A stretch of 64,000 nt of DNA. Origin: Gongronella butleri. Its lineage: Eukaryota > Mucoromycota > Mucoromycetes > Mucorales > Cunninghamellaceae. This document shows, one piece after another, positions 11,121-23,700 of this stretch. Both the position numbers and the translations under genes were made by a program. The notes under the pieces were generated by a model. It saw only the letters and a list, made by a program, of their open reading frames with translations, was not told where the DNA came from and ran no database searches. The stretch is from positions 124,001 through 188,000 of the forward strand of contig JAIWZP010000052.1 of the NCBI GenBank assembly GCA_025201375.1. The letters run 5' to 3'. The first letter of the stretch is position 1. Each line of letters begins with the position of its first letter.

Positions 11121-11804
11121 GGGGGTAAGGTTTTTTCTATTTTGGTAGTGCAGGGGACAATGTCGCAACGTATCGAAGCGCGAGTAACTTCAAATGAATC
11201 TATGATCAAAGACGGTAATAGCGCTTGTGGTTTGGAGAGAATGCGTTGAGAGTTTGGCGACTTGGTGTGAAATGACCCTGAGAAATCGCATTTTCGAAAT
11301 GGTTTGGCAGATATGATGCTGGTTCGGCTCAGACCGCCAAGCCATATTCACAAATGTGCGCTTTTGCAAACATGAAAAAAAAATCAGTCAGCATCTCAGC
11401 AAGTGCTCGAGAAAAAGCACAAAATGTCCATGTGGCAAATTTTCGTGATCCTGCAATAACTCATTGGTGGTGATTTTTTTTTTTCGAATGAAGGCCCCCC
11501 ACTTTGAGAGGTTCAAGCCGCTTGGTGCCTTCCGGAGCGAGATGTACAAAAAACATGAGTTGACTGCGGAGAAAATCCGAATTTACACATTTCCAAAAGA
11601 TTTCTATGATATGGGTTGACGCAATCTCGAAGACTCGGACGCGTGCAGTATTTTTTTCATTTTGCGACGCGTCCAAAATTGAATTTGGGCGAAAATCGGC
11701 GGGCATTGAATTGAAATAATAAGAAGGCCATTCACGCGCATTTGTGCCTTTTCTTTCACCTCTTTCTTTCTCTCTCTCTCTCTACCCCCATTTTTTATCC
11801 CTCC
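11121..11804. other. Gene-free flank, POP1 5' region
   Basis: 11121-11300 still shows weak R2 resemblance (AAATGAATC, GCGCTTGTGGTTTGGAGA). 11460-11706 has a minus-strand ORF of 81 aa with no recognisable domain. A CT-rich tract (11750-11790) directly precedes the POP1 ATG and is a likely pyrimidine-rich core promoter or leader. Confidence 0.45.
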
Positions 11805-14670
11805 ATGTCTCCGGCGAAAGGCAAACGGGCGGCATCACCGGCACTGCAGCCGCAAGATCCGCGTCTAGGTAAAGCGCATGTCGCGTCCTGCGGTGCAATT
11901 TACAATTGCAAGGTGAATCTGATTGCCTTTGTATTCTTAACTTGCCAGACAAAAAGAGCAAACACGAGCATGATCAAGCACGGATCAGCGTGCGCGACGA
12001 AATTAGCCGTCTAGACGCCTTTTGTAAGTGTTTTGACGCGTTACTTGGCACACGCGGCGCGACAAAGGGCGCGTGACTGGCGTCTCACGGCCGCCCCCTT
12101 TTTTTTATTGTTGTAGACAAAGATCTGCCCAAGATCAGCGGCAATATTGACGCGGAGCAGTTTTTGGCGAGTCGCATGGGCGAGGTGACGGCGCTGCAAG
12201 CAGCAATCAAGACGACAAGCAAGGAATTACGTGTTCCAGCATTTGAGCGCTTGCCGCGCTTCTTGCGGCGCAGGGCCGCCAGCCACAATCTGCATCATTT
12301 ACGCGCGCGCGATCGGCTCAAGCTGTCTATCAAGGTAAAAATTCATTTTTGTGACTAAAAAGCGCGTGTTCACGCTTTCTTCTTCTTCTTCTTCTTTTTT
12401 TTTTTATGAATGTAGCTGGCGAATGGCAAGCAAGTGCGCAAGAGCATGCGCAAGATCAAGTCGGCGGTGCTGCTCGAGGAATTGAGGAGTCAAAAAGGTA
12501 AACATCAAGAACTACAGCGCATGTCGCGCAAGAGGGCTCAACCTTTTATATTCATTTGCAATTGTAGCTGGTGTCCAATGGCTCGAGACGCACAAGTGGC
12601 ACATCAAGCGGATGAAAATGCAGAATTGGTGGGGTTATCGGCTGGTAAAAGTGGTTGTACTTTTTGTGGAATACGTTGAATTGGTCTCGAGCGCGTCTTT
12701 TTTTTTTGGACTCTTAGGCTGCGCGGCCCATGTTCAAGGCACGGATCACGAATTACAGGTCATTCACCAAGATATGCCTGTTGCACGACGCGTCGTACTA
12801 TGGGTGCATTGAGTTGACCGGTGTCGAGCGTGCCATTGTGCAGCTGATGGACACAATGACAGATCCTCGCCTGCCATCGGTCGGTAGCCAAAGGTAAATA
12901 GTCAAAAGAAATGCCATGTGGATGGGGCTAACACGCGTCTTTTTTGATTATTTTGTGCCTAGATACCTAAAAGGCACGCGGTGCGGATCTACTTTTGTTT
13001 ATGACCAAGGCGCGTTTCCATGTGGACTTATTTGCCCCATTACCTTTGTGTGGCGCGCGGCGGCTGTGGCAACAAAGGCGTCGCTGTGGGTGTGGGTGCA
13101 TCCTGCGTGCTTTAACGACATTTTGAAGCAGATGGATTCTATCAAAAGTTCACGTAGGTCGAAAAAAAGCAAAAGCCGTGCACGTTTGCTCATTTATTTT
13201 TAAAAGTGGACGACGCGCGTGATGTGAAGATCAGCGATCTGAGGAAACAATTGGTGCGGTTTGATTTAACCGGCGCACGGTCCACAGCACTATTGCAGGC
13301 GGTCCTGACACCAATCGCATCCTCGGCCAATGCCGATTTGTGGATGCAGCTGCAGGGTGTGCGTTCGGCAGCCTGCCTACCTGCCAATTGCGTACTTGGC
13401 CTGAGCGTACAGGACCCACGCTTGCGGTAAGGCTCAGAAAAGGAAAAAAGGAGCAAAAAGAGCATCAAGGAACAAAAAAAAAAAAATGAGAAAATGAAGA
13501 AACGAGGGCTTTATTGGTTATTATTATTTTTGATTCTAGATTTCCACAAAAGGCCAAACCGGTGCGCGACATGGGCATCGATGCACGCGCCATGCTTGAT
13601 TTGTGCACACAATGGCCGACTACGGCGGCGTCCAGTGATATATGGTCTAGCACCAAGCGGCGCGAGTGCGTTGAATCCAAGGTGTCCCATGCACAACTGC
13701 AAAAGCGGCGGCAACAGGTTAGAAACATGACAAAAAGAGACATTTGATTTTACTTTATTTTTTACTCTATATCTTGCTCATGTTTGCTTTTTCTTTTCTC
13801 CTTGGGAATTCAGATGCTTTTACCTGGTGGGAAGCTGGCATGGACGTCTGGGCAGGACAATGCGATTCCGGTGATTCTGATGCGCCGACCGCAAGTGGAG
13901 GGTACTGGGCATGGGATGGATGCGTGGACTCTTGTTTTGCCGCGAACGTATGGTATGGATTTCTGGCGGTCGTTTGTTTTTGCGGGTGCACGCGTCGGCG
14001 GGGTGGAAGACATGCGGCACATGTGCCTGGATGTTGGTCGCGCGGCATTCCCTTATGATTATGCAATGACACGCGCGTACGACGCGGTGGCGGCGATCCA
14101 AAGCACTGCCAAGGAGCGTGCCTGGCATGCACGTCCGCCGGCCAAGCGCGTCAATTACGCGAAACTCGGCGTTTTGTCGCCTTTTTCGATCCCTGTCGCG
14201 ACACTTGCGCGGCCAGGCCGCACCATTGGCGGTGTCTTGCCGTTTTTGGTCAAAGACGATACCTCGATGATGGACACGCCAAAGTCTATCGATCTGCTTG
14301 TGCACGTGCGCGTCTGGAGCGCGTTTGACACGGATGGCGGCGTGTTTCCCGAGGGTGCTCGCATTTACGCGAGCGCATCGAATGAAGACGATGGCAAAAG
14401 GACCCCCATTGGCTACGTGACGTCTGGTGACTACTCGTTCATGACTGGACAAGGCCAGGGCATCGGAGTGTGCCTTTTAGAGCCATTGCAGCATTTATGG
14501 CAGCAAAAACAAGACACGTAAGGATCCCTCGTCCCCCCTTTTTTTCTTCTTTCCCGCTGCTCCCCCTTGCTAACACCATTTCGCTTCTCTTTTCTAGGAT
14601 GACGGTGTGGATTCAAAAGCTGACATCGCGTCATTGTCGGCGCGCACACCTGGAATTAATCAAAATATAG
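11805..14670 (+). CDS. POP1: RNase P/MRP protein subunit Pop1
   Basis: Largest protein subunit of RNase P and RNase MRP, needed for tRNA 5' processing and rRNA processing in the nucleus/nucleolus. Eleven exons: 11805-11868, 11949-12023, 12117-12334, 12416-12497, 12568-12644, 12718-12893, 12963-13153, 13207-13426, 13540-13717, 13814-14517 and 14598-14670; total 2058 nt, about 685 aa. Signatures in order: RLPRFLRRRAASHNLHHLRAR and WLETHKWHIKRMKMQNWWGY (POP1 N-terminal domain), FVYDQGAFPCGLICPITFVW, then the POPLD domain with LVLPRTYGMDFWRSFVFAGA and RVGGVEDM, ARPPAKRVNYAKLGVLSPF, and the terminal GYVTSGDYSFMTGQGQGIG. It is shorter than human POP1, as in other fungi. The 3' end faces zeta-COP with 141 bp between the stop codons. 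Confidence 0.96.
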
Positions 14671-14680
14671 AAAAAAAAGC

Positions 14681-14710
14681 AATAAATAGAAAAAAGAATG
14701 TGATTTTATT
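14681..14710. terminator. Convergent polyadenylation signals
   Basis: AATAAA on the plus strand at 14681-14686, 11 bp after the POP1 stop, and AATAAA on the minus strand (TTTATT at 14705-14710), about 100 bp after the zeta-COP stop. The 3' UTRs of the two convergent genes probably overlap or abut. Confidence 0.5.
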
Positions 14711-14811
14711 TCAACGCCAACGTGGCACGACGTAACAGGGGGAGTGAGAAGCGAGCGGTGGAGCGCGTGAGTGGGTGGTGGTTGGAATTGGACGGGGCTT
14801 TTTTTTTTTTT

Positions 14812-15572
14812 TTATCTCAAGAGCTGGCTGGTCAGTCGTTCGCGCGCGGTCTGGTATGCTTGTGACAGCGTCTGCTCGGTGAATGGAATATCGACCATGT
14901 CGAGGCGTGGTTTGGACACGCGACCCACAATCGCATTGGCGTCTGTGTCGAGGATGATTCTGAATTGAGAATAAAAAAAAAATGGCCATCATGAGCCTTT
15001 TTGTCTTTTTTATCCTTTATTCCACTGGATGCCTTACCCCCGATCGACGGTCTCGTCCAAGCACAGGGCCACCAGGTCCAAATTGTCCATGATGGTGCGC
15101 TTTTCGACTTGGTATCTGACACCAAAAAAAAAGCGTGAATTTGATGCTTTTGAGTGCCAATTGGGAGGTTTTCTACCTTAACAAGCTGGAGACAGCGTCA
15201 TAAAAGGTGTTGAACATGCTCAACAGAATAAGCTCGTTCTCCTCGGGCGAACCAACGACGTAAAAGTAGATATCAATGTTCGATCGATAAAGCACGACGT
15301 GGTTATCATACAGAATGATCTCGCCTATAGTAAAAAAATATCGAATTGAGTCACTTGTCCTTGCAGCCGACGCGGATGAAAGAAAAGATGAACGAGATGA
15401 GGAGCCGTAGTGTACCTTGCGAGAGTCGTGTCTTGTCAAAAAGGCCTTTTTCAAAGGCCTTCTGCTCTTTGAGCGTCGTCTTGTCGGCACCATAGTACTT
15501 GGCAAGCACGCGATTGCCAGAGGCGTCGAGCAAGATGACGGCGTCGATCGAATAAAGGGATAGGTTGACCAT
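14812..15572 (-). CDS. RET3: Coatomer subunit zeta (zeta-COP)
   Basis: Small subunit of the COPI coat used in Golgi-to-ER and intra-Golgi transport. Exons 15572-15416, 15324-15177, 15115-15038 and 14959-14812 give 531 nt, about 176 aa, the normal size. Longin-type fold: LSLYSIDAVILLDASGNRVL, AKYYGA, LKEQKAFEKGLFDKT, then VVLYRSNIDIYFYVVGSPEE and NELILLSMFNTFYDAVSSLL. The fourth exon carries IILDTDANAIVGRV and the end FTEQTLSQAYQTARERLTSQ. Adaptin small chains share the fold, but YKSS/YRSNID-IYFYV and the C-terminal FTEQT are zeta-COP features. Confidence 0.95.
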
Positions 15573-17132
15573 GGAATATGAAAAAAAGGGTTTGTGTCAA
15601 GAAAAGAGAGGAAAAGCGCAAAAAAGGGCGATCGGGGCCTGATGAAATGCGTTTTTGCGTTTGAATTGGTGCCGTCCAAATAGACTATCCTTTTGGGGGG
15701 TTCGCGTCCCTTGGGGTCCCAACCAGTTAGGATAAACTGGCGATTGTTCACCCACAAATAGGATTGGCAATAGTCAAAATCATGCAAAAGTGCCATGATG
15801 ACACCATCGTGCAGTTCTAAGTCTTACACTCATTTGAAGCTGCCGTCTTGGCATGCAAATTCATGGTAAAAAGAGGCGCAAGACGCGAACTTTGAAAAAA
15901 AGTCGTGTTTTTGCAAAATTCTTGCCAACAAAAACTAGGCACTGATGCCAATGAAGACGATAGGTCAACGATAGACAATTGAACGCAAAAAATGAAGGCA
16001 AAAAAAGACAAAAGAAAAAGGACAAAAAAGGTCGAAACAATCAGATTTTTAATTTTTACGCACAAACGTCGCAAATCGTGAAGGTAGCGTCATATGTAGC
16101 ATGCTCTACTTTTAAAAATTAGAGAGGAGGTAGCAGGCTCTCATTTGAGTCTTCCCATGAGTCTCTGGATGCGCAATTAGGGAGCTCTATCTGTTTTGAA
16201 ATTTGGCGTGCATTCTTGCGCGGCACGAAGGATTTTGAGAATCAAAAACTTCAGATTTGCCCCAAACTTGGAGGGTCAGTGCGTGCCATCAGGAGCTGCA
16301 CAATCAAGATTGTTTCAGCGAAATCCACTTCGTGGATCTGGAGAAAATTGCGATTTAGTGAGCTGGAGGCCATTCTTTCAAATGCTCATCCATCGACGGC
16401 AAAACATGCTAGAGCCGATCTGTTTACATGTCCTGTGAGAGAAACATCCAGACCTTCATGTGTATGCAATTCGAGGTACGATGCTGGTGCGCGATCCAGA
16501 GTATCGACGCGTCGCCATTCACGCGCAAAGCGCGTTTTCATGTGATCATCGACATCCACGTGTACGCCCGATCGATACGCGCGAAATTCGGTCGTTTCGA
16601 GCCGCTAAAAGCGCGTTGTCAATTCATAGCATTGCAATGAAAATACAGTGTTTTTGGTACTCTTTTGTCTATTTTTTCACCAACCGGCATTACGATGCTC
16701 GGTCGTGCCATAATATTAAAGGATGAAGGAAGCACGATCCTGCTACCCTCCAAGTTTCGCGGGGATCGCGCGATCTTTTTTGATTTTCGAAGATTGGCGA
16801 GGGGGTCATCCAGTGATTTTGGCCATTTTTGATCCTAGTTGTTGCTCACCATCTAACGATCGCACTGCCGCAAAGGTAGGCTCACCTTTCGAGCGTGGGT
16901 GCAAGAACCAGCCAATAGTTATTCAGGGCGACCAATAAAAAGCCGAAATGAATGTTTTATCGCCTTTGTGCATTTTACGCGCGCTTAATGCGGATGCTTC
17001 AGAATAAAACCGATATCATTTGAGAGACACGCGGCTGTATTATTATTTGTCTGCCCAGACCATCCCCCGGTTCCTTGTTGCTTCTCGAGCCATTCGCGTC
17101 TTTCTGGAATTAAAGTGAGATTTTGCCTTTTT
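15573..17132. other. Gene-poor stretch
   Basis: No convincing gene. The zeta-COP upstream region contains a minus-strand ORF beginning at 15796 (MALLHDFDYCQSYLWVNNRQ) that looks protein-like for about 40 codons, then runs into low-complexity sequence and an antisense-frame read of zeta-COP; no domain recognised. 16100-17040 has no recognisable coding region or repeat. Confidence 0.4.
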
Positions 17133-17185
17133 TGCCTTGGGAATCGAACCTGGGGACCTCACAACTGGCGTGGTGGTGTCAAGGC
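17133..17185 (-). ncRNA. tRNA-like relic without D-arm
   Basis: On the minus strand GCCTTG and CAAGGC, 40 nt apart, form a perfect 6-bp acceptor-like stem with a following A. Between them is GAGGTCCCCAGGTTCGATTCC, which includes a perfect RNA polymerase III B-box (GGTTCGATTCC, 17142-17152) and the AGGTC variable-region signature of tRNAs. At 53 nt it lacks room for a D-arm and no A-box is visible. The T-stem pairs poorly. A decayed tRNA or tRNA-derived SINE fragment is likelier than a working tRNA. Confidence 0.35.
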
Positions 17186-17423
17186 GGCCATTTTTGCATG
17201 ATTTCGACAAAGTAAATTCTGTCATTTATCCTGTTCCTGGGGACATCAAGGCTTAAAATGGCAAGAAATGCAAGAAATATATTTTTATTGTCCTTGGATT
17301 GGGCGCTTGGCCATTTTTTGGGGGGGGGGTTGGTGGCGCTGGTGACAATAGACACGTCGCGCCCCATGGCCGTTGTGAGCAAATAAATATGAAGGATATG
17401 CAAAAAGTTAAAATAAAAAGAGG

Positions 17424-18023
17424 CTACAGATCACTGTCGCTATCGTCATCGTCGGATGCCCATTCATTGAGTGCGATTGGCGGCTCATTGACGGGTTGCT
17501 CATCCAAGATGGCTTTGTTGGCGGTAAATTTGGCAATGAAGCGTCGTCGTCGCTGCTCCTCTTTGGCGAGTTCGCGGTCATCCATGCGGCCGGGCATGCT
17601 TGCCCTGCGGCCGCGTAAGAAATGCGCCTCGTCCACGAGGAACATGTCGTCCGTGGCGCCTTCGTCGCTGGTGCCGCCGTCGTCACCGGACAGACGCGTA
17701 CGTGGGGCGGGACTTTGAACCGTTGACGCCGTTGTTGCGGTCGTTGTCGCGCCCGACGATCGACGTGGCTCACGCTCGGTCGTGGCCAGGTCGCGCAGCT
17801 TGCGTCTGCCGCTGGATATCGCCTTTTCAATGGCTAGGCGGTTCCTGATCATCGCAACCTTGGGCCAAGTCTGCAATTGTCCGGATTCCAGCAGACGTTC
17901 GATCCGCTTCTCATCGGGGTCCGCCACCAGGTATCTCCAGTCCGACAGACTGGCCTTTGGCTAAAAAAAAAGAGCAAGCGATCAGCGGGGGTGCTCGTTC
18001 ACGGCATGTTTTTCATGAATTTT

Positions 18024-18058
<35 letters not shown>

Positions 18059-20275
18059 AGGATGGTGACCTCGCCGTCGAATTTCTGCAGCCAAATGGAG
18101 CTCCAATCCTGGTTCATGACCTTGGGCAGCAGGTCCAAATCACGCAGCACCTTGAGCCATTTTGATAGCTCGAGTTTGAGCACTTGTTCTGCTGTCGACG
18201 CCAAAAACCCGCCACGCCTATCAGAAAATGGAGAGGGTGAGACATTGCAATGTGTCGATCATGGCCCAATTGCGTCAATCATGATCCAATTGCTTCGACA
18301 AATGGTCCATTATCTTGACAATAACTCAATTTTTCCCGAAAGAAAGCCAGCCAAATTGCCCTGACAACGGCTCAATTGTCTTTCCAAAGAACCCATTGAC
18401 GCAATAATAGACTTTTTACCATCCTTTGCCATAGCGGTGAGTGACGGGTCGGCCGGGGCTGCCCTGGTTGGCATAGAAAAAGATGTGGATGTGCGGATTG
18501 ACCTGGCTGACGATGGCATAATTGACGTTGAAGAGGTTGTGTAATGCCTGTGTGGGGATATCAGTGCGCAAGCTGCCGTCTTTGAAGCGGTGGCCATAGT
18601 TGTAAGGCACGAGGTGTGAGCTGTTGGGTATCTTTTGCATAAGGACGACCGGATTCAAGATGCCTGGGATGGCGGCCGAGGCGAGGATGGCGCTAAATAT
18701 GCAGCAATTGGGGGTTGTGATGTAGTTTAGCGTTTTTTGAGGAGAGTGCGGATCTGCTGGGACGACCGACACATTGTAAATGCGGCCCGTGCGCTCATAC
18801 GCCTCCTTGAACGTCATGGATCCGCGTGCAAACCACATGGCCTCGCGACACCAGTGCTCGGCATCAAACAGCGCGCCAGTGGTCGCGTATCGCTTGAGTT
18901 TTTGATACCACGAGTCTTGTGCAATGCGAATTCGCTGCGCAAGTCCCGGAACAAGCACTTGTGCCAATTCCTCGTTGGTCCGCGTGCACACGAGCGCACC
19001 CAAGAGAGACCCGGCCGACGTGCCCGTGACAATGGGCGGCAGCAATTGCCTGTCGAGCAAGGCACGAAGCGGGCCAAGGTGAAAATACCCAAATCCGGCG
19101 CCTCCAGATAGACAAAGCGCCGACCGTCCATAGTTTTTGGCATAGAGGCGCAGTGTCAATCGCTTCTCGTCACTGCTGATATGTCGATTGTCCACAAGCG
19201 CCTCAAGCGACGCGGTCACTATCGAAAAAAAGGAGAGAAAATAAAAAAAAACGGAAAATAGGGTTGTCAGGTGCCACGCGCTTGTCAATTGCTCCCCCCC
19301 CAAAAAAGTGCCCCTTTGAACTCCGACAGCCCCCTGCCCCTCCCCCAATGCCCCAATTTTTTTTTTGCTTTTTGATCTCACCTTCATTGACGTATTCGTC
19401 AATCAGGTATTTTGTGCCGAGATACGTGTTGCTGTATAGTTTGGCATTCTCGACGCCGGCAAAGTTCTGCTTGAGGCACACGTACAGGACGTCCTGCAGG
19501 CGAATGGCGCTTTCTTCGTCGTCGGCGGCACGGTATTTGCGTAGATGCTTAATCACTTTTTGGATCAGACGATAGTCATAATAGCCATAAGCAGGTTTGG
19601 CCTTCCAATCGTCCTTGTCCATGTATCTATCAAGCGCCTCGGCTGCCGCGCACCATTCTTCATATGTCTTGCTTGCGCGTAGATGCGATCGCAATTGCCG
19701 CCGCTTGCCGCGCCTTTGAAAGAAAAGAGCAATTAAGTTTAAATCCTCTTTTTTTTTTTTACGCCCTTGTTTTTCTTTTTTTTTTTTCTTTTACCAGCTA
19801 AACGTGCTCTCCCACATGCGCACGGTTTGTCTTAATCCAAGATAGAGCAGTAATTCCACAAACATGATGCTGCCAATAAGGAACTATTTGAAAAAAGTTG
19901 AGTGACACGAGCTTTTGTCTGTCATATGCGAATTGACGGGCTTTTTACGATCAATGGGTACTTTAGCAGGGTCTGGACAACGCCATATGGCCTGCCAACG
20001 TCCTCGGGCGGCTGCTTGCGGCGCTTGTGTTTGCGTTCACGTGCCAATGGGGGCACCAAATCGCTCTTTGCGCTAATGTGCTCCGTGCCCGAGTCATTGG
20101 ACAGCGAGTCGTGTGCCAGCGCCTGCAAAAAGTCGTTGACATGGGTGGGATTGACGTGGTCGAGGCTGAATTCAGACGGCAGCGTGCTGAGCGCCCAAGG
20201 GGGTCGCGGTGACCCTTGGTTTGGCAGCGGCTCGGACCGTGAAGCTGTGGGAATAGGGCCCTCATGTCGATTCAT
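17424..20275 (-). CDS. Patatin-domain triacylglycerol lipase, Tgl3/4/5-SDP1 type
   Basis: Predicted lipid-droplet triacylglycerol lipase of about 747 aa. Exons 20275-19949, 19883-19795, 19713-19382, 19218-18420, 18217-18058 and 17960-17424. A membrane-like helix (FLIGSIMFVELLLYLGL) is followed by a charged helical region (YEEWCAAAEALD, WKAKPAYGYYDY) typical of the DUF3336 domain. The patatin domain follows: oxyanion loop LSGGAGFGYFHLG, nucleophile GTSAG and catalytic Asp in FKDGSLRTD, with FSAILASAAIPGILNPVVL between. After the patatin domain comes LKVLRDLDLLPKV and GDITI-like GEVTIL, normal for the family. The tail is acidic and low complexity. The large intron 4 holds repeated CAATTG words. 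Divergent from the RhoGEF gene. Confidence 0.94.
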
Positions 20276-20716
20276 GGTAAAAAAATAAAATAAAAAAGTA
20301 ACAAAAAGGGGGGAAAAAAGACAAAGAATAAGAGAAAGAGAGAGAAAAAAAAGTGAGACGTTGAAAAAAAGAGAACACGAGGGCGCCAACGGGGTTTTAA
20401 AATAGTTGGCCAATCAGCCAATCAGCACCGGCGTTGCCATGGCAACCGAAAGCTTATTTTTTGGGCCCTGAGTTTTTTTTTTTTTTTTTTCCTCGTCTCT
20501 CTTCCCTCTTCTATTTTACCACCTTTTTCTTTAAACTTTCCCATCCCACCCGTTCCCTTCCTCCCTCCTTCTTTCCCTTGTTTTCTTTTGCATCCTTGTT
20601 CACACGAGAGGGGTAGTCAGCTCTTTCTCTGTCCTTTTGAACGCATTGTATGTGGCCTCCAGGCTTTTTTTTTTTGTTTGAAACGAGGCTCATCCTTTCT
20701 TTTCTTGGCTAGGCCC
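20276..20716. promoter_or_regulatory. Divergent promoter with two CCAAT boxes and an X-box
   Basis: The 441-bp interval between two divergent starts carries CCAAT at 20410-20414 and 20418-20422 and the palindromic X-box GTTGCCATGGCAAC at 20433-20446. It then has long pyrimidine tracts (20470-20600) before the RhoGEF ATG. CCAAT boxes bind the HAP/NF-Y complex, and the X-box fits an RFX/Crt1 factor. Roles are inferred from motif identity and position. Confidence 0.5.
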
Positions 20717-23700
20717 ATGTCCAACGACCCGTATTACGGCCACTATGGCCAGCACCACGCTGGCAACAACAACAACAACAACAATTACCCTGGGGGCTCT
20801 TTTTACAACTACAACAAGGCAAATGGGCAAAACGTAAAAAATCAAAGAGGCAAAAAAGAGAAAAAAAAAAGCGACCCTTTTTTTGCTGAGCCCGGTTTTT
20901 CTTTTCAATCATTAGCAGGGTGGGTATCCGCAGGCCCAGCCATATCAGCAGCAGCAGCAGCAGCCGCATCAGCATCAGCAACAGGCACATCCGGGCGCCC
21001 CTGCAGGCAATGCCTATTACAACACGGGTTCGCCATCGATGGGCCATGCGCGCACATCGTCGTATGGGTCGAATGATGCGTATTATGGATATGGTGGAGC
21101 CACCATGCCGCAACCTGGGGCGTATAACAGCAGCAGCAGCGCGAGCAGTACGCCGTCATCGTATCCAGATGCGTATTCGTCGTATCCATCGTCGAATTAT
21201 TACAACAGCAACAGCAACAGCCATCCTAGCAGCCACCAAAGCAACCCCAGCGCCAACCAGCAATTGGGAGGGTATACCATGCCTCAGCCTCGTCCCAATA
21301 GTGGCGGGATGGCGACGACTGTGTCACCGTTGGATTTTGCGTCACACGCTACCTACCAACCGGCCACCCAGGCGGCCAATGGCACATTCAGTGGTGCACA
21401 CACCACGACAGCAACCACCATGGCGCCCACGTCGGGCGGCGGGAACATGGCTGCCGTTTATGATCCGTCCATTACCGTGTCATCCAACCCTAGTTCGTAT
21501 CAATCGTCGCCAGTCCCGGCTTTTGCCCAGCAGCATTCGCCTCGGCAGCAATATCAGCAGCATCAGCAGCAGCAGCAACATTATCAGGCCCAGCAGCAAC
21601 CAATGCAGCAACCATTGCAGCAACAACAGCAACAATTACAACAGCAGCAGCCAATGCAACAACCACAGCAGCAGCAGCAACCGCAGCCTTCATCGCGACC
21701 CCAAAGCCAGGCATCGTCCACACACTCGAATTCTCGCCCCATTTCCATGCCGACACCCATTGACACTACGTATCGCCCACAACCACAGGCCATGGTGCCT
21801 GTTTCGCCCCTGGACAGTAGCGACGATGATGATTACTCGCCGACGCCCTTGGATGTCATGCGAAAAGTCGAGCGTAACAACCAAAACAAGCGTGCCTCGG
21901 ATTCGCATCAACCTCCACCTGCCATTCAACCACAGACCATGCCTCAGCCGCAGCGCCTGGTGCCTCAGTACCCGCCAGCCATGGAAAATGACGCGACACA
22001 TGTGAATGGTCAGGCTTACACACAGCCACAACCGCCTCCCCAGCCATCGCCCAGGATCAACACTTCAAACAACATTGTTGAGCCTTCCATCCTGTCTCCT
22101 GCGACCCTTGCGAGCGCATCGTCCGCCACAACCTTTGCGACAGCCACCACTTACCCATCCTCCATGCTCGACAAGGTCTTGCCCCCGCCACCTGCACACA
22201 ATGCCACGCAACAGTCGCCCCCCATGACCTCGGCCACGCCCGCAACAGACCCATTCTCTCCACAGCACCAACGGGTGCCCTCCATCACGTCTCAGGCCGC
22301 TCAACAGCCGCGTCCCACACCGCCTCGTCATAGCACATCGTCCTTGTCGCCTTCCGTCAATGCCGCATTGCTCTCGGAGCTGTCCAGTGTCTTTGTGCGC
22401 CGCATCAAGGCCTTGGAAAACGTCCGTGAACTCTATTGCGCCAATGAGTATCCCGATTCCTTTAGTGGCACAGAGGCCGTCGTAAGTCAATTGCCCTTTA
22501 CTTTTTCTTTTTTTTTTCTTTTTTCACTCAATGCCCCATTTTTTTCCCTTAGCGTGCCATTTTCAAGACATTGGATGAAAAGATCCCGGAGCAATACTGT
22601 GTGCGCATTGCAACCACGTTGATGCACAACAATTTGTTTAAACCCGTCCATTATTCGCAAAAATCCATGATTGCAAAGACCGTGTTCAATTCGCTCGACC
22701 AATACTACTATTTTGGCGACGATGGCACCAAGGATGATGTTCCGCGCGGTGTGCTCACGTGCCTGACAAAGTGCTACTCGACGAGCTGCGTCCCTGGCCA
22801 AGGTGGCTGTTATTCACCCATGTGTCCTAACAAGACCGACTTTTTCGCCAATGAATTTGCCGTACGTCCCTTCTTTTTAACATTTCAGGCCTCCCATGCG
22901 CCATGGCATTAGCGTGGTCGATTCGCACGAAAGCTCACATTTATGATTTCTCTCTCTCTCCCTCTCTTTTTTTTTTTTTTTTTTTTTTTTTTGCATTAGG
23001 TCGAGACGCAATTGTTGCCTGAAACGTCGCAGCGCGCCAGTGTCCAAGAGGAGATGCCTATTCTCGTGAGTGTTGTGGCCATTGACTCCTGATGCAATTG
23101 CTCAATTCGTTCTTTTTTTTTTTCCTTGCCTAGTCTGAGGGTTATGTCGCGTGGGGCCAGCAAGTCGACCGTGAGCTCTTTGAGAGCACGCCGCAGCGCG
23201 AGCGCGACCGCCAGGAAGCCATCAATGAAGTGATTTTCAACGAAGAAAACTACATGAAGGACCTGATCACCATCCACGAGGTAAAAAAAAAAAAAAATGC
23301 GAAAAAAACGCGTTTCCTCCCGTTTTTCATGTTTTCTCACGTGTTGTTTGCTGTCTTGTGATTCAGGTCATGGTGACGCCACTGCTGGAGGGCAATTTCA
23401 TCGAGCCGAACCGTCGCAAGCAGTTTGTGCGCGATGTTTTTGCGAATTATTACGAAATCAGGGACATTAGCACGGCATTGTACAAGGATTTGTACGAGCA
23501 GAAGCGGCGATACGAGAAGCAATGCCTTCCTGGGATTGGCGAGACGATTGTGCAGCACGTTGCGTACTTTGAGAAGCCGTACACCAAGTTTGGCCCGCAA
23601 GTGCCCATGTCGGAGCATCTGTTGATGGTTGAGAACAGGAACAATCCTGAATTCGCACGCTGGTTCGAGGAGGTGAACAAGAATCCGCGTTTGCGCCGCT

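Noticed and set aside
15173..15796. 207-aa ORF overlapping zeta-COP on the same strand
   Set aside because: Its middle and end are out-of-frame reads of zeta-COP exons and introns; only the first ~40 codons look protein-like and no domain is visible.
17043..17225. 60-aa minus-strand ORF with VVRSPGSIPK
   Set aside because: That peptide is the usual mistranslation of a tRNA 3' half; the region is better described as tRNA-like.
20920..22005. 361-aa ORF in an alternate frame of the RhoGEF N-terminus
   Set aside because: Arg/Ser/Ile-rich shadow of the CAG/CAA-rich exon; the sense frame joins in phase with the DEP exon.
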